63,767 nucleotides of DNA from Lonsdalea iberica (GCF_002111585.1 NZ_LUTP01000021.1:1-63767); one strand, 5' to 3'. Positions 11,904 to 23,765 are shown, counted from the stretch's first letter. A program made the numbers and translations. Notes: generated from the letters alone by a model not told the origin.

Positions 11904-12104
11904 TTAAGGGTGAAACATGCCAATAATGTGCTCGTCCTGACGCTCCGCAGACTGCTGCTTTGCCTCCGGCCGGCTCTGGCGATAACCACATTTGACGCAG
12001 TTAACGACTTCCTCAACATCTTCCATCCCGACCGTCAGGGTATCCTGCGTATGACACTCAGGGCAAACCGCACCGGCAATAAACCGTTTTCGTTGCGTCG
12101 ACAT
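11904..12104 (-). CDS. yheV: YheV family putative zinc ribbon protein
   Basis: Protein of 66 residues with two CxxC pairs (CPECH and CVKCGY) that would bind one zinc ion. It starts MSTQRKRFIAGAVCPEC. The ATG at 12104 gives the family length; an upstream TTG extension was rejected. The function is unknown. It lies 32 bases after kefB on the same strand, the usual enterobacterial arrangement. Confidence 0.92.
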   Translation of the reverse strand: MSTQRKRFIAGAVCPECHTQDTLTVGMEDVEEVVNCVKCGYRQSRPEAKQQSAERQDEHIIGMFHP

Positions 12105-12136
12105 GATGTTTTTCCGTCCAATCAACCTGTGAGCGA

Positions 12137-13948
12137 TTATGTTTCATCCCAATCATCCAGTCGCCGACGCTCATGCTGCATCTCACGCTGGAAAATATCT
12201 TCCAGTTCACGACGGGCCTCTTTGACCCGCGAGATCTGAGCGCCCTCGCCTTCAGCCTGACGCTCTGGCATCAGTTCACGCAGCATACGCATATCCAGAC
12301 GACGGAAATGCTGTTGCGATCGGTGAGCCTGATGGGGATGCATCCCCAAAGAGACCAGCGTTTTACGCCCCAACTCCAACGCACTGGAAAACGTTTCGCG
12401 GGAAAACTGCGTCACGCCTGACTGCAATAGCTCGTGCGCTTCCACGCGACCACGAGCGCGCGCCAGTATCTTCAGATGCGGGAAATGCTGCTGGCACAGA
12501 TGCACGATGGCCATCGTATCTTCAGGGTCGTTGCAGGTGATCACGATCGACTGCGCCTGCTCCGCGCCCGCGGAACGGAGTAAGTCCACCGAGGTGGCGT
12601 CACCGTAATACACCTTATAACCGTAGCTCCTCATCAGACTGACTGCGCTGATATCTCGCTCAAGGACGGTAATGCGCTTTTTGTTCGCCATCAGCAGGCG
12701 GCCAATCACCTGACCAAAGCGCCCAAAGCCCACCACAATCACCTGCGGCTCATCATCTTCCACATAGTGTTTTTCCGTCGACTCTTCCGGCGCGTTGTAA
12801 CGCCGCGCCAGAATACGGTCGATCAGCTGCATCAGCAGCGGCGTCACCATCATGGACAAGGTCACGGTGACCAGCAGCAGCGGCAGTTGATCGCCTTGCA
12901 GGACATGCTGGGCCGCCGCCGCGGAGAACAACACGAAGGCAAACTCACCGCCCTGACTCAGCACGCCCGAGAACTGCAACCGTTCGGACGAACGCAGTCC
13001 GTAGATCCGCGCCAGCACGTAGAGGATGAGGCCTTTGACGGACACCAGAATCACGACGCCCAGCAGGACCTCAACGATATTGGCGTACAACACGCCGAGA
13101 TTGAGCGCCATCCCTACCGAGATGAAAAACAGTCCCAGCAGCAATCCTTTAAACGGCTCGATGGAAATCTCCAGCTCATGGCGATACTCGCTTTCCGCCA
13201 GCAGCACACCTGCTATAAATGTACCGAGCGCCATCGATAGGCCCAGCGCTTCCACAAACAACGCAGAGCCGAGTACCAGCAGCAGCGCAGCGGCGGTAAA
13301 CACTTCACTCACGCCGGAGGCGGCGATAAACCGGAACAACGGGCGCACCAGATAACGACCGCCAATCAGCATGCCGCCGAACGCCAGCACCTTCATCACG
13401 ACATGTTGCCAGTCGTCGATCTGCCCTTGAACGCCCGACAAAATAGGGATCAATGCCAACGCGGGAATGACCGCCAAATCCTGAAACAGTAAAACGGAAA
13501 AACCGAGCTGCCCAGATTCGTTGCGGTTCATCCCTTTTTCACGCATCAGCTGTAGCGCCATCGCGGTGGACGACATCGCCAGCCCAATCCCGCCAATCAG
13601 GGCCGACTGCCAGGAAAATTGACTCATGAACAGCACGCCACCCAGTATCGCTGCGCTAAGCAATACCTGACCCGCACCGATGCCGAAAATAGATCGTCTC
13701 AGTTTCCACAATTTGGCCGGATTGAGTTCAAGTCCGATGATGAACATCAGGAACACGACGCCCAGTTCAGAGAAATGAAGAATGGCGGAAACGTCGCGAA
13801 TAAAACCGAGTCCCCACGGACCAATCGCGATACCGGCCAGTAAATAGCCCAGCACCGCGCCGATACCAAGACGCGCAGCGATAGGCACCGCCAATACGGT
13901 AACGAACAGGAACAAAACCCCCGCGCTCAGGGTAGAAGCGCTATCCAT
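12137..13948 (-). CDS. kefB: Glutathione-regulated potassium-efflux transporter KefB
   Basis: Protein of 603 residues with an N-terminal CPA2 cation:proton antiporter domain of about 12 membrane segments (1-380) and a C-terminal RCK/TrkA-N domain that begins with the nucleotide-binding motif VVGFGRFGQ near residue 405. KefB releases K+ and acidifies the cytoplasm when glutathione adducts of electrophiles bind the RCK domain. It starts one base after the kefG stop codon, so it is translationally coupled to its ancillary subunit. Confidence 0.97.
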   Translation of the reverse strand: MDSASTLSAGVLFLFVTVLAVPIAARLGIGAVLGYLLAGIAIGPWGLGFIRDVSAILHFSELGVVFLMFIIGLELNPAKLWKLRRSIFGIGAGQVLLSAAILGGVLFMSQFSWQSALIGGIGLAMSSTAMALQLMREKGMNRNESGQLGFSVLLFQDLAVIPALALIPILSGVQGQIDDWQHVVMKVLAFGGMLIGGRYLVRPLFRFIAASGVSEVFTAAALLLVLGSALFVEALGLSMALGTFIAGVLLAESEYRHELEISIEPFKGLLLGLFFISVGMALNLGVLYANIVEVLLGVVILVSVKGLILYVLARIYGLRSSERLQFSGVLSQGGEFAFVLFSAAAAQHVLQGDQLPLLLVTVTLSMMVTPLLMQLIDRILARRYNAPEESTEKHYVEDDEPQVIVVGFGRFGQVIGRLLMANKKRITVLERDISAVSLMRSYGYKVYYGDATSVDLLRSAGAEQAQSIVITCNDPEDTMAIVHLCQQHFPHLKILARARGRVEAHELLQSGVTQFSRETFSSALELGRKTLVSLGMHPHQAHRSQQHFRRLDMRMLRELMPERQAEGEGAQISRVKEARRELEDIFQREMQHERRRLDDWDET

Positions 13949-13949
13949 C

Positions 13950-14504
13950 TCAGTGCCCTCCCTCAGACAAAGGCGCCGCCAGCCAATCTCCGTAGCGATG
14001 GGCATGCTCGCGCAACGTATCGCGAGACATTCGCCGCGCGTTGTAAATCACCAACGGTTTCATCCAGCGCATATGGCACATCGTCGCCGTCATCTCGAAA
14101 GGACGCAGCACATCATCCATGAATGAGTGCTGGTGGCCTTCCGAGGTGTAGCGGGATTCCGGCTCGCCTGTCGTCACCACGCTGCGCCAGTATTTGCCTG
14201 ACAGAGCATTGCCCCCGGCGCCGTTGGCGAAGCCACGGCTCAATACGCGGTCGAGCCACTCTTTCAGTAACGCCGGGCAGCTATAAGTATAAAGCGGATG
14301 TTGAAACACGATGATTTGGTGCTCTCGCAGTAACTGTTGTTCATGGTGAATATCAATGAAAAAATCAGGATAGTTCGCGTACAAATCGTGTACCGTCACA
14401 TGTTCTAAACCCCGAGCGGATTGTAACAACAGCTTATTCGCGACCGAGTCCTGTAATTCCGGATGGGCAAACAGCAGCAAAATCTTGGGTGGCTGCGACA
14501 TCAT
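13950..14504 (-). CDS. kefG: KefB ancillary flavoprotein KefG
   Basis: Flavodoxin-like quinone-reductase-fold protein of 184 residues. The motifs [11 protein letters not shown] and [22 protein letters not shown] are family hallmarks. It binds FMN and is needed for full KefB activity. It is the first gene of the kefGB pair and is divergent from yheS. The MMSQPP start matches the E. coli protein. Confidence 0.95.
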   Translation of the reverse strand: MMSQPPKILLLFAHPELQDSVANKLLLQSARGLEHVTVHDLYANYPDFFIDIHHEQQLLREHQIIVFQHPLYTYSCPALLKEWLDRVLSRGFANGAGGNALSGKYWRSVVTTGEPESRYTSEGHQHSFMDDVLRPFEMTATMCHMRWMKPLVIYNARRMSRDTLREHAHRYGDWLAAPLSEGGH

Positions 14505-14628
14505 TCCCCTCCAAAGCGTCGTCATCGTAGATATTTTCCGCTACCATGCAGCGCAGCGGGGATTACCAGGACGCTGCCGCCCTGAATCTTGATCCATAAT
14601 TTAACATATTCTCATTAGTTGGCGCTTT

Positions 14629-16533
14629 ATGATTGTCTTCTCCTCTTTACAAATTCGACGTGGTACGCGGGTACTGCTGGATAACGCCACAGCGACCGTC
14701 AACCCGGGTCAGAAAGTGGGTCTGGTCGGTAAAAATGGCTGCGGAAAATCGACGCTGCTATCGCTGCTGAAAGGAGAAATTAGCGCTGACGGCGGCAATG
14801 CCACTTTTCCTCAGCACTGGTCCCTCGCCTGGGTCAATCAGGAAACGCCTGCGCTGGAACGTCCTGCGATAGAGTATGTGATAGACGGCGACCGGGAATT
14901 TCGCCAGTTGGAGAGCGAGCTGGCGCACGCCAACGAGCGCAACGACGGCAACGCTATCGCCACCGTGCACGGCAAGCTAGATGCGATCCTCGCCTGGTCG
15001 ATCCCGTCTCGCGCCGCCAGCCTGCTGAATGGGCTGGGATTCAGCCAGGAGCAGCTGCAACAGCCTGTCAGCGCCTTTTCCGGCGGCTGGCGTATGCGTC
15101 TCAATCTGGCGCAGGCCCTGCTTTGTCGCTCCGATCTTCTGCTGCTGGACGAACCGACCAACCATTTGGATCTCGACGCAGTCATCTGGCTGGAGAAATG
15201 GCTTAAAAGCTATCCCGGCACGTTGGTGCTGATTTCCCATGACCGGGATTTTCTTGATCCGATTGTTAATAAAATTTTGCATATCGAGCAGGAGTCTCTG
15301 TTCGAATACACCGGCAACTACACGTCGTTTGAACAGCAGCGAGCGACGCGGCTTTCCCAGCAGCAGTCGCTGTATGAGCATCAGCAGGAACGCGTCGCGC
15401 ATTTGCAGCATTACATTGACCGCTTCCGCGCCAAGGCGACAAAAGCCAAGCAGGCGCAGAGCCGTATCAAAATGCTGGAAAAAATGGAGCTGATTGCGCC
15501 AGCGCATGTCGATAACCCGTTTCGTTTCAGTTTCCGCGCGCCGCAGGCGTTGCCCAATCCGTTATTGCGGATGGAGAAAGTGAGCGCAGGCTACGGCGAC
15601 AAGCTGATTCTGGAATCTATCAAACTCAATCTGGTGCCCGGCTCGCGCATCGGTCTGCTCGGCCACAACGGCGCCGGGAAATCCACACTGATCAAACTGC
15701 TGGCGGGTGAGCTACGCCCGCAGAGCGGCGAAGTCGGGCTGGCGAAAGGCGTTCGGCTGGGCTATTTCGCCCAGCATCAGTTGGAGTACCTGCGTGCGGA
15801 CGAATCGCCGTTGCAGCATCTCACCCGCCTGGCCGAGCAGGAAACCGAACAGCAGCTACGTGACTATCTGGGCGGCTTCGGCTTCGGCGCCGACAAAGTG
15901 GTCGAGCCCACCGAACGTTTCTCTGGCGGCGAGAAAGCGCGCCTGGTGCTGGCGTTGATCGTTTGGCAGCGTCCTAATCTGCTGCTGCTCGATGAACCGA
16001 CTAACCACCTCGATCTGGACATGCGTCAGGCGCTGACCGAGGCCTTGATCGATTTCGAAGGCGCCTTGGTCGTCGTCTCGCATGATCGCCATCTGATTCG
16101 CTCCACGACGGACGACCTGTATCTGGTCCACGATCGCCGGGTGGAGCCGTTCGACGGGGATCTTGAAGATTATCAACAGTGGCTGCTGGACGCACAAAAG
16201 CAGGACGCTGGCGAGTCGACACCGGCCAAAGAAAGCGCCGGCAACAGTGCTCAGGCCAGAAAAGACCAGAAGCGACGCGAGGCGGAGCTACGTACCCAAA
16301 CACAGCCGCTGCGCAAGCAAATCACCAAGCTGGAGCAGCAGATGGAAAAGCTGAATACCAAGCTGGCGGAGCTGGAAAACCGCCTGGCGGATACGGCGAT
16401 TTACGACGCCAGCCGCAAAGCGGAGCTAACGACCTGCCTGCAGGAGCAGATTGCCGTCAAAAGCGAACTGGAAGAGACCGAAATGGGCTGGTTGGACGCG
16501 CAGGAACAGCTTGAGCAGATGCTACAGTCCTGA
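14629..16533 (+). CDS. yheS: ABC-F family ATPase YheS
   Basis: Soluble protein of 634 residues with two ABC ATPase domains and no membrane segments. Walker A motifs GLVGKNGCGKST and GLLGHNGAGKST, two LSGGW/FSGGE signatures and two LLLDEPTNHLDLD Walker B motifs are visible. A 30-residue interdomain linker and a long C-terminal coiled coil (about 555-630) complete the ABC-F layout. The family acts on ribosomes at the E site, and E. coli YheS has been linked to resolving translation arrest. Confidence 0.95.
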   Translation: MIVFSSLQIRRGTRVLLDNATATVNPGQKVGLVGKNGCGKSTLLSLLKGEISADGGNATFPQHWSLAWVNQETPALERPAIEYVIDGDREFRQLESELAHANERNDGNAIATVHGKLDAILAWSIPSRAASLLNGLGFSQEQLQQPVSAFSGGWRMRLNLAQALLCRSDLLLLDEPTNHLDLDAVIWLEKWLKSYPGTLVLISHDRDFLDPIVNKILHIEQESLFEYTGNYTSFEQQRATRLSQQQSLYEHQQERVAHLQHYIDRFRAKATKAKQAQSRIKMLEKMELIAPAHVDNPFRFSFRAPQALPNPLLRMEKVSAGYGDKLILESIKLNLVPGSRIGLLGHNGAGKSTLIKLLAGELRPQSGEVGLAKGVRLGYFAQHQLEYLRADESPLQHLTRLAEQETEQQLRDYLGGFGFGADKVVEPTERFSGGEKARLVLALIVWQRPNLLLLDEPTNHLDLDMRQALTEALIDFEGALVVVSHDRHLIRSTTDDLYLVHDRRVEPFDGDLEDYQQWLLDAQKQDAGESTPAKESAGNSAQARKDQKRREAELRTQTQPLRKQITKLEQQMEKLNTKLAELENRLADTAIYDASRKAELTTCLQEQIAVKSELEETEMGWLDAQEQLEQMLQS

Positions 16534-16537
16534 TAAC

Positions 16538-16565
16538 GCGGGGCAGGCGTCATAGCCAGCCCCGC
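16538..16565. terminator. Hairpin between yheS and the LysE-type gene
   Basis: Arms GCGGGGC and GCCCCGC with an inner GGC/GCC pairing lie between the stop codons of the two convergent genes. No T-run follows on either strand, so factor-independent termination would be weak. Confidence 0.5.
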
Positions 16566-16573
16566 CGCTTAGA

Positions 16574-17179
16574 CTAATGCCAGATCATCAGCACGCAGGC
16601 GGCGGTCAGCAGCCCCATAAATAGGTTGAATATCCGCCACGATCGGCGACTGCGCAGCATTTTGCCGATCATCGTGCCGAACCCCAGCCAGACAATACCG
16701 GCGACCAGATTCACGCTGAACGTGGCGATGCTGATGGCGATGACGGAACCCACGTACTCACTCCCCGAGAGGCTGAAACCGGCTACGGCGCCCAGCGCCA
16801 TCAGCCAGGCTTTCGGGTTCAGAAATTGCAGCAGTCCGCCCTGATAAAGGGGCATCGGGCGCGGTGGCGCGGTTTGGGTGTCGAGCTCCTCGTAGCGAGC
16901 GCTGGCGATTTTGAACGCCAGCCACAGCAAATAAGCGCTGCCCAAAATTTTGAGTGCGAGGTGAAGCGAAGGATAGAGTAGAATCAGGCTCCCCAATCCC
17001 AGCGCCACCAGCAGCAAGACACTTTGCATCCCGATCATGATACCGACCATCAGCGGTATGGAGCGGAGAAAACCAAAATTAGCAGCGGAAGCAGTAAGTA
17101 GCATATTATTGGGGCCTGGGGTAATCGCTGCAACCCACAGGAAGCCAAGCATGGAAAGAAACAGATTGAAGTGCGCCAT
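16574..17179 (-). CDS. LysE/RhtB family amino-acid exporter
   Basis: Membrane protein of 201 residues with about six hydrophobic segments. The N-terminal motif WVAAITPGPNNMLL is diagnostic of the LysE/RhtB superfamily, and GGLLQFLNPKAWLMALG is the second conserved block. It probably exports an amino acid or a toxic analogue. It is not present at this position in E. coli and sits between yheS and yheT, divergent from yheT with about 80 bases between start codons. The substrate cannot be assigned. Confidence 0.88.
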   Translation of the reverse strand: MAHFNLFLSMLGFLWVAAITPGPNNMLLTASAANFGFLRSIPLMVGIMIGMQSVLLLVALGLGSLILLYPSLHLALKILGSAYLLWLAFKIASARYEELDTQTAPPRPMPLYQGGLLQFLNPKAWLMALGAVAGFSLSGSEYVGSVIAISIATFSVNLVAGIVWLGFGTMIGKMLRSRRSWRIFNLFMGLLTAACVLMIWH

Positions 17180-17261
17180 GTAATTAAAAAGGCCTTCTAA
17201 CAAACGAAATTTGCAGTTCTTCAACCTAGCAGCGTGATGTCGCCGGTACAAGCTTTTGACT

Positions 17262-18254
17262 ATGAATATTCATCCCACGACTAGCCAGATGTTTCGTCCC
17301 CTGGCCGGTATGAACAACCCCCATTTGCAAACCTTGCTTCCCCGTCTGTTACGGCGACGCGCGCTGCTCAAGCCACTCTGGCAGACGCTTGAACTGCCGG
17401 ACGGCGATTTTCTCGACCTGGCCTGGAGCGAAGATCCCATGCTGGCTCGCCATAAACCTCGGGTGGTTCTGTTCCACGGCCTTGAAGGCAGCTTCCATAG
17501 TCCGTATGCGCATGGTCTGGTGGCCGCCTGCCACCAACGCGGCTGGCTGTCCGTCGTCATGCATTTTCGCGGCTGCGGCGGCACGCCCAATCGTACGCCC
17601 CAGATGTATCACTCCGGCGAGACCGAGGATGCACGCTATTTCCTGCGCTGGCTGAAGTCTACCTACGGCGATGCGCCGACCGCCGCCATCGGTGTCTCGC
17701 TGGGCGGCAACATGCTGGCCTGCCTGCTCGGCCAGCAGACGGAAGAACCGTTGCTGGACGCCGCGACGGTTGTTTCCGCGCCGCTGATGCTGGAGCCGTG
17801 CTGTCGGCATATCGAAAAAGGCTTTTCACGCTTTTATCAGCACTATTTGCTGCGGCTGTTGAAACGGAATGCCATCCGCAAACTGGCGGCCTATCCGGAT
17901 ACGCTACCGGTTCACCTGCATCAGTTGAGAAAAATTCGGGGACTGCGGGAGTTCGATAACATTATTACCGCGCGCATTCATGGATTTACCGACGCCAATG
18001 ACTACTATGAGCGTTGTAGCGCCCTGCCCTTTCTGCCCAACGTCCGCACGCCGCTGCTGATCATTCACGCTAAGGACGATCCGTTCATGACGGAGGATGT
18101 CATTCCTGCCGCCACGTCGTTACCGCCTAATATTGAGTATCAGCTGACGGAGTACGGCGGGCACGTCGGCTTTGTGAGCGGGTCATTATTAAAACCGAAA
18201 CTGTGGCTGGAGCAGCGGATTCCCGACTGGCTTACCCCACATCTGGAGCGATAA
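17262..18254 (+). CDS. yheT: YheT family alpha/beta hydrolase
   Basis: Protein of 330 residues. The nucleophile elbow GVSLGGN carries the catalytic Ser. The oxyanion/HG motif LFHGLEGS lies upstream, an acidic residue is in HAKDDPFM, and the catalytic His is in YGGHVGF, so the triad is complete. The family (abhydrolase EMB8/YheT) is related to ABHD1/3 esterases of unknown physiological substrate. The ATG at 17262 was preferred over a TTG two codons earlier. yheU follows after one base. Confidence 0.9.
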   Translation: MNIHPTTSQMFRPLAGMNNPHLQTLLPRLLRRRALLKPLWQTLELPDGDFLDLAWSEDPMLARHKPRVVLFHGLEGSFHSPYAHGLVAACHQRGWLSVVMHFRGCGGTPNRTPQMYHSGETEDARYFLRWLKSTYGDAPTAAIGVSLGGNMLACLLGQQTEEPLLDAATVVSAPLMLEPCCRHIEKGFSRFYQHYLLRLLKRNAIRKLAAYPDTLPVHLHQLRKIRGLREFDNIITARIHGFTDANDYYERCSALPFLPNVRTPLLIIHAKDDPFMTEDVIPAATSLPPNIEYQLTEYGGHVGFVSGSLLKPKLWLEQRIPDWLTPHLER

Positions 18255-18255
18255 G

Positions 18256-18486
18256 GTGATTATTCCCTGGCAAGAACTCGCGGCGGATACGCTGGAGAAT
18301 CTGATTGAGTCCTTCGTTCTGCGCGAAGGCACCGACTACGGCGAGCAAGAGCGCACGCTGGAACAAAAGGTGGCGGACGTACGCCGCCAGTTGGAAAGCG
18401 GCGACGTGGTGCTGGTCTGGTCCGAACTGCATGAGACGGTCAATCTCATGCCGCGCACCCAGTTTAAAACCGGACACGATTCATAA
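18256..18486 (+). CDS. yheU: YheU family conserved protein
   Basis: Small acidic protein of 76 residues ([29 protein letters not shown]), of the UPF0270 family and unknown function. It starts with GTG one base after the yheT stop codon, with the yheT end providing AAGG, so the two genes are co-translated. Confidence 0.92.
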   Translation: MIIPWQELAADTLENLIESFVLREGTDYGEQERTLEQKVADVRRQLESGDVVLVWSELHETVNLMPRTQFKTGHDS

Positions 18487-18610
18487 CGGCATAGACGCCG
18501 CGGCCGAGACAAAATTGGCGTGGCGCATTGGCGCAAACAGGGTAACAATGAAGGCCGAATCCCCGGCGTTTCCTGCAGGGTTTTACCGTCAATTGCGGAG
18601 TTGCAGCCCT

Positions 18611-19480
18611 ATGTCGCATCAACACCCTATTATTGCCGTGACCGGTTCCAGCGGCGCCGGCACAACCACAACCAGTCTGGCATTCCGAAAAATTTTTCAG
18701 CAGTTGAAAATCCGGGCCGCAGAACTGGAAGGCGACAGCTTTCACCGCTACACCCGTCCGGAAATGGACATGGCCATTCGTAAAGCACGCGATCTAGGCC
18801 GCCACATCAGTTATTTCGGCCCGGAAGCCAACGATTTTCCTTTGCTGGAACAAACGCTTGCCGACTACGGTAGCCAAGGAACCGGACAAACCCGCAAGTA
18901 TCTGCATACCTACGATGAGGCGATCCCCTACAACCAGGTGCCCGGCACGTTTACGCCCTGGGAGGCCATGCCCGATCCCACCGATGTGCTGTTCTATGAG
19001 GGGTTGCACGGCGGCGTCGTCACCGAGCAGCACAACGTGGCTCGCCATGTCGATCTGCTGGTGGGCGTCGTGCCTATCGTGAATCTCGAGTGGATCCAGA
19101 AGCTGCACCGCGACGTCAACGAACGCGGGCACTCGCGCGATGCGGTCATGGACTCCGTTGTACGATCGATGGAAGACTACATCACCTACATCACGCCGCA
19201 GTTTTCCCGTACGCATATTAACTTCCAGCGGGTGCCCACCGTCGATACGTCTAACCCGTTCGCCGCGAAAGCGATCCCGTCGCTGGACGAAAGTCTGGTG
19301 GTCATTCATTTCCAACGTCTGGAAAACATCGACTTTCCCTATCTGCTCGCCATGCTGCAGGGGTCGTACATTTCCCATATCAATACGCTGGTCGTGCCCG
19401 GAGGTAAAATGGGGCTGGCGATGGAACTGATAATGATGCCGCTAGTGCAGCAGCTGCTGGAAGGCAAGACGATCATGTAA
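18611..19480 (+). CDS. prkB: Phosphoribulokinase-like protein PrkB
   Basis: Protein of 289 residues, identical in length to E. coli PrkB. The P-loop GSSGAGTTTTS is near residues 12-22 and the acidic motif YEGLHGG is present. It is a paralogue of Calvin-cycle phosphoribulokinase. No RuBisCO is in the window, and the role of the family in heterotrophs is undefined. An open frame extends about 300 bases upstream into yheU but carries no ribosome binding site there; GGAG before 18611 supports this start. Confidence 0.92.
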   Translation: MSHQHPIIAVTGSSGAGTTTTSLAFRKIFQQLKIRAAELEGDSFHRYTRPEMDMAIRKARDLGRHISYFGPEANDFPLLEQTLADYGSQGTGQTRKYLHTYDEAIPYNQVPGTFTPWEAMPDPTDVLFYEGLHGGVVTEQHNVARHVDLLVGVVPIVNLEWIQKLHRDVNERGHSRDAVMDSVVRSMEDYITYITPQFSRTHINFQRVPTVDTSNPFAAKAIPSLDESLVVIHFQRLENIDFPYLLAMLQGSYISHINTLVVPGGKMGLAMELIMMPLVQQLLEGKTIM

Positions 19481-19489
19481 GGTCGTGAC

Positions 19490-19515
19490 AATACGGCCTG
19501 AACGGCCGTATCTTT
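19490..19515. terminator. Bidirectional terminator between prkB and yhfA
   Basis: Perfect 8-bp stem ATACGGCC / GGCCGTAT with loop TGAAC, followed by CTTTATT on the plus strand. It sits between two convergent stop codons. Confidence 0.7.
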
Positions 19516-19516
19516 A

Positions 19517-19924
19517 TTAATCGAGGGTAATCACTTCGTGGCTGTGCGTGATGGTCACCGCCGAGCCCAGCATCAACGCAACCGAGCAGTACTTGTCTGC
19601 CGACAGGGACACCGCGCGCGACACGGCTTGTTCGGTCAGCCCTTTCCCGGTCACGATGAAGTGCAGGTTGATAGCCGTGAACAGCCGGGGGGCTTCCTGC
19701 CGGCGCTCAGAGGTCAGGCGGACTTCGCAATCCGCTACATCGTGTCGTCCTTTTTGCAGAATGGACACGACATCGATAGCGCTGCATCCCCCGGCCGACA
19801 TCAAGAGGACTTCCATCGGGCTCGGCGCTTTGTCGCCCGCATTGCCGTCCATAACAATTTGGTGGCCGGAGGCGGATTCGCCAATAAACGTCAACCCTTC
19901 AACCCATTTCACCCGCGCTTGCAT
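19517..19924 (-). CDS. yhfA: OsmC/Ohr family protein YhfA
   Basis: Protein of 135 residues with the two conserved cysteines of the OsmC fold (one in SAGGCSAID, one in KYCSVALM). Family members reduce organic peroxides with a Cys-based mechanism, but YhfA itself has no firmly assigned substrate. The ATG at 19924 follows GGGAG and gives the family length. It is divergent from crp, the conserved arrangement. Confidence 0.93.
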   Translation of the reverse strand: MQARVKWVEGLTFIGESASGHQIVMDGNAGDKAPSPMEVLLMSAGGCSAIDVVSILQKGRHDVADCEVRLTSERRQEAPRLFTAINLHFIVTGKGLTEQAVSRAVSLSADKYCSVALMLGSAVTITHSHEVITLD

Positions 19925-20245
19925 AGACTTACACTCCCACTCAACTTTTTTTGAAATTTTATCGCGCTTATGTAGAAAATGCCTGAGTATCAAGGCGTAA
20001 TCATGCTGAAGCGAGACAACACAAGACAGTACTCTCAACCTGTGTTACAAACAAAGGCAGCATCCGGTGCGTTCTGCGCAATGCTGAAAACAGCAGTTTG
20101 CAGAGTCACCTGACAAAGAGGTTTCAGTCAATTCCCTGACAAATTTCGCCCAACGGAATTTGATTATAACTAGAGTTATCATGCCTTACAGGGAACTCTG
20201 AGCCCTGTGATTTACGTAGTGAATTACAACAGAGGATAACAGCGA
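19925..20245. promoter_or_regulatory. Divergent yhfA/crp regulatory region
   Basis: About 320 bases of AT-rich DNA between divergent start codons hold the promoters of yhfA and crp. A short palindrome ATAACT-AG-AGTTAT lies at 20166-20179. A TGTGA half-site is present near 20207, but without a matching TCACA six bases later. CRP autoregulation is expected from E. coli, but I could not point to a complete CRP operator here. The crp ribosome binding site (AGAGGATAA) precedes the ATG. Confidence 0.5.
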
Positions 20246-20878
20246 ATGGTTCTCGGCAAACCGCAAACAGACCCGACTCTTGAATGGTTCCTTTCTCATT
20301 GTCATATCCACAAGTACCCCTCAAAGAGTACGCTGATTCACCAAGGTGAAAAAGCAGAAACGCTTTACTACATCGTTAAGGGTTCCGTTGCCGTATTGAT
20401 AAAGGATGAAGAAGGGAAAGAAATGATTCTTTCCTATCTAAATCAAGGGGATTTTATTGGTGAGCTAGGCTTATTCGAAGAGGATCAGGAGCGCAGCGCT
20501 TGGGTGCGAGCCAAAAGCGCCTGCGAAGTTGCCGAGATTTCCTATAAAAAATTCCGCCAGCTGATTCAGGTCAACCCCGATATTCTGATGCGCCTGTCAT
20601 CCCAGATTGCGCGAAGACTTCAAGTCACCTCCCAGAAAGTGGGCAACCTGGCGTTTCTTGATGTCACCGGCCGCATCGCACAGACCCTGCTAAACCTCGC
20701 CAAACAGCCTGACGCCATGACGCACCCAGACGGGATGCAGATTAAAATTACCCGACAGGAAATCGGCCAGATCGTGGGCTGCTCCCGCGAAACCGTCGGC
20801 CGAATTCTGAAGATGCTGGAGGATCAGGAGCTGATTTCAGCGCACGGCAAAACCATCGTGGTCTTTGGCACTCGGTAA
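20246..20878 (+). CDS. crp: cAMP receptor protein
   Basis: Global transcription activator of 210 residues, nearly identical to E. coli CRP from [20 protein letters not shown] to VVFGTR. It has the N-terminal cAMP-binding beta roll with the phosphate-binding cassette (GELGLF and the ERSAW arginine-serine pair), the dimerisation helix, and the [22 protein letters not shown] that reads TGTGA. A match to its operator is present upstream of pckA in this window. Confidence 0.99.
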   Translation: MVLGKPQTDPTLEWFLSHCHIHKYPSKSTLIHQGEKAETLYYIVKGSVAVLIKDEEGKEMILSYLNQGDFIGELGLFEEDQERSAWVRAKSACEVAEISYKKFRQLIQVNPDILMRLSSQIARRLQVTSQKVGNLAFLDVTGRIAQTLLNLAKQPDAMTHPDGMQIKITRQEIGQIVGCSRETVGRILKMLEDQELISAHGKTIVVFGTR

Positions 20879-20897
20879 CTTCAACACCCCGATACAT

Positions 20898-20920
20898 GAA
20901 CAGCGCGCAACGCGCTGTTC
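20898..20920. terminator. Hairpin between crp and argD
   Basis: Perfect 10-bp stem GAACAGCGCG / CGCGCTGTTC with loop CAA, between convergent crp and argD. No strong T-run follows, but the position suits bidirectional termination. Confidence 0.6.
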
Positions 20921-20929
20921 ACTCTCCGC

Positions 20930-22183
<1,254 letters not shown>

Positions 22184-22204
22184 TCAGGTTTAATTTGAAA
22201 TTAT

Positions 22205-22222
22205 AGTCATTAAATATGCATA
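22205..22222 (-). promoter_or_regulatory. Possible ArgR box upstream of argD
   Basis: The minus-strand sequence TATGCATATTTAATGACT matches the 18-bp ARG box WNTGAATWWWWATTCANW except at three defined positions. It lies about 45 bases before the argD start in an AT-rich stretch. The expected second box three bases away is poor. Regulation of argD by ArgR is known in E. coli; this site is a tentative assignment. Confidence 0.35.
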
Positions 22223-22277
22223 AAAAATCAAAGACAGGCAATAATTAATCCGCGAGGGTAGCCAATCGGCGGCGGAC

Positions 22278-22859
22278 TCATTCTCCATGCAGAAAATTAT
22301 GCAACAGCTTATGCCCGTGCTGACTCAAAATGCTTTCCGGGTGAAACTGCACGCCCTCCAGCGGCAGGCTCCGATGACGGATCCCCATGATTTCATCCAG
22401 GGTTCCTGCGCTATTTTCCGTCCAGGCGGTGATTTCGAAGCACTCCGGCAGCGAGGCGCTGTCGACGATCAGAGAGTGATAGCGCGTCACCGTCAGCGGC
22501 TGCGCCAACCCGGTGAAAACGCCGACGTCGCGATGGCGAATTAGAGAGGTCTTACCGTGCATGACTTCTCGCGCACGCACAACCTGAGCGCCAAAAGCCT
22601 GCCCCAGCGCCTGATGCCCCAAACAAACGCCCAAAATCGGCAGTTGCCCGGCAAAATGACGGATGGCCTGCAGCGAGATGCCCGCTTCGTTTGGCGTACA
22701 GGGGCCCGGCGATATCACCAGATGCTGCGGCGATAAGCGTTCAATCGCCTCGAGACTCAGCTCATCATTACGCTTGACCACTACCTCCTCGCCCAGCTCG
22801 CAGAAGTACTGGTACAGGTTGTAGGTAAAGGAGTCGTAGTTATCTATGATCAGTAACAT
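22278..22859 (-). CDS. pabA: Aminodeoxychorismate synthase glutaminase component
   Basis: Class I glutamine amidotransferase of 193 residues. The catalytic Cys is in GVCLGHQ (near residue 79) and the His-Glu pair in QFHPES. It supplies ammonia to PabB for 4-aminobenzoate and folate synthesis. It lies about 115 bases upstream of argD on the same strand. The fic/yhfG pair that separates pabA from ppiA in E. coli is absent. Confidence 0.94.
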   Translation of the reverse strand: MLLIIDNYDSFTYNLYQYFCELGEEVVVKRNDELSLEAIERLSPQHLVISPGPCTPNEAGISLQAIRHFAGQLPILGVCLGHQALGQAFGAQVVRAREVMHGKTSLIRHRDVGVFTGLAQPLTVTRYHSLIVDSASLPECFEITAWTENSAGTLDEIMGIRHRSLPLEGVQFHPESILSQHGHKLLHNFLHGE

Positions 22860-22980
22860 TCATCACTCTGAAACAGGCTGGCGATAACCGGGAAAACACC
22901 CTGTTATCGCGCAGAAAGAGGATTCAAGACGGGATAGGACAACCAGACATACACCCGATGGGATGCGTCGGGAGCATGCT

Positions 22981-23008
22981 AAAAAGCCTAGGCGAACAAC
23001 GCCGGGGC
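22981..23008 (-). terminator. Likely terminator of ppiA
   Basis: On the minus strand a stem with GGCG/CGCC core and outer GCC/GGC pairs ends in CTTTTTAG, about 15 bases after the ppiA stop codon. Confidence 0.55.
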
Positions 23009-23022
23009 CTTGATGGTCATAA

Positions 23023-23592
23023 TTATTTTATGATCTTGGCGGACTGGATGACGATCGGCTTGATGGGAACGTTTTGGTAAGGGCCAACGTTCTCCGTCTG
23101 CACCTGGGAAATCTTATCCGCCACATCCATCCCCTTCACTACTTTGCCGAAGACGGCATAACCGAAGTCACGCTGGCCGTGATCCAGAAATGCGTTATCC
23201 GCCACGTTGAGGAAGAACTGGCTGGTGGCGCTGTCTTTCTCACTGGTACGCGCCATCGATATGGTGCCACGCAGGTTACGCAACCCGTTGTCAGCTTCAT
23301 TTTTGATCGGCGGGTTAGTCGCCTTCTGTTTAAGGTCGCTGGTGAATCCGCCACCCTGAACCATAAATCCCGGGATAACGCGGTGGAAAACAGTACCGTT
23401 ATAAAAACCGCTATCGACATAACTCACAAAATTTTTCACTGACTCTGGCGCTTTTTGATCGTCCAGCGCCAGTTCGATATTGCCGGCCGAAGTGGTAAGC
23501 AACACATGCGTTGACGCAGTTGCAGCAAATGCTGGCGAGAACGCAGACAAAGTAAATACGGTCGCTATCGTTGCCAATATACGTTTTGACAT
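23023..23592 (-). CDS. ppiA: Periplasmic cyclophilin-type peptidyl-prolyl isomerase A
   Basis: Protein of 189 residues with a Sec signal peptide ([19 protein letters not shown], cleavage after AFA) and a complete cyclophilin domain. Conserved active-site blocks are [13 protein letters not shown] with the catalytic Arg and [10 protein letters not shown]. It catalyses proline isomerisation of periplasmic proteins. It lies directly next to trpS; the nir/cysG genes found between them in E. coli are not here. Confidence 0.96.
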   Translation of the reverse strand: MSKRILATIATVFTLSAFSPAFAATASTHVLLTTSAGNIELALDDQKAPESVKNFVSYVDSGFYNGTVFHRVIPGFMVQGGGFTSDLKQKATNPPIKNEADNGLRNLRGTISMARTSEKDSATSQFFLNVADNAFLDHGQRDFGYAVFGKVVKGMDVADKISQVQTENVGPYQNVPIKPIVIQSAKIIK

Positions 23593-23765
23593 GGAGAATT
23601 CCTTTTAGGGGCCAACTACAGAAAGCGTATCGATTGTAAATAGCCGCCTGCCCGCGCGCTACCGATTTACCTTTTTTTACGCAGGATTGAGGAACGTGCT
23701 GACGGCGGCAATACGGCTAATGCAGCGCGTTTCACGGCAACAACCTTGATATCGCTGACCTGAAA

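Noticed and set aside
18305..18610. Upstream extension of prkB through yheU
   Set aside because: The extension overlaps yheU in another frame, lacks a ribosome binding site, and PrkB proteins start at MSHQHP.
20200..20225. CRP operator in the crp leader
   Set aside because: TGTGA is present, but the sequence six bases later is TAGTG rather than TCACA.
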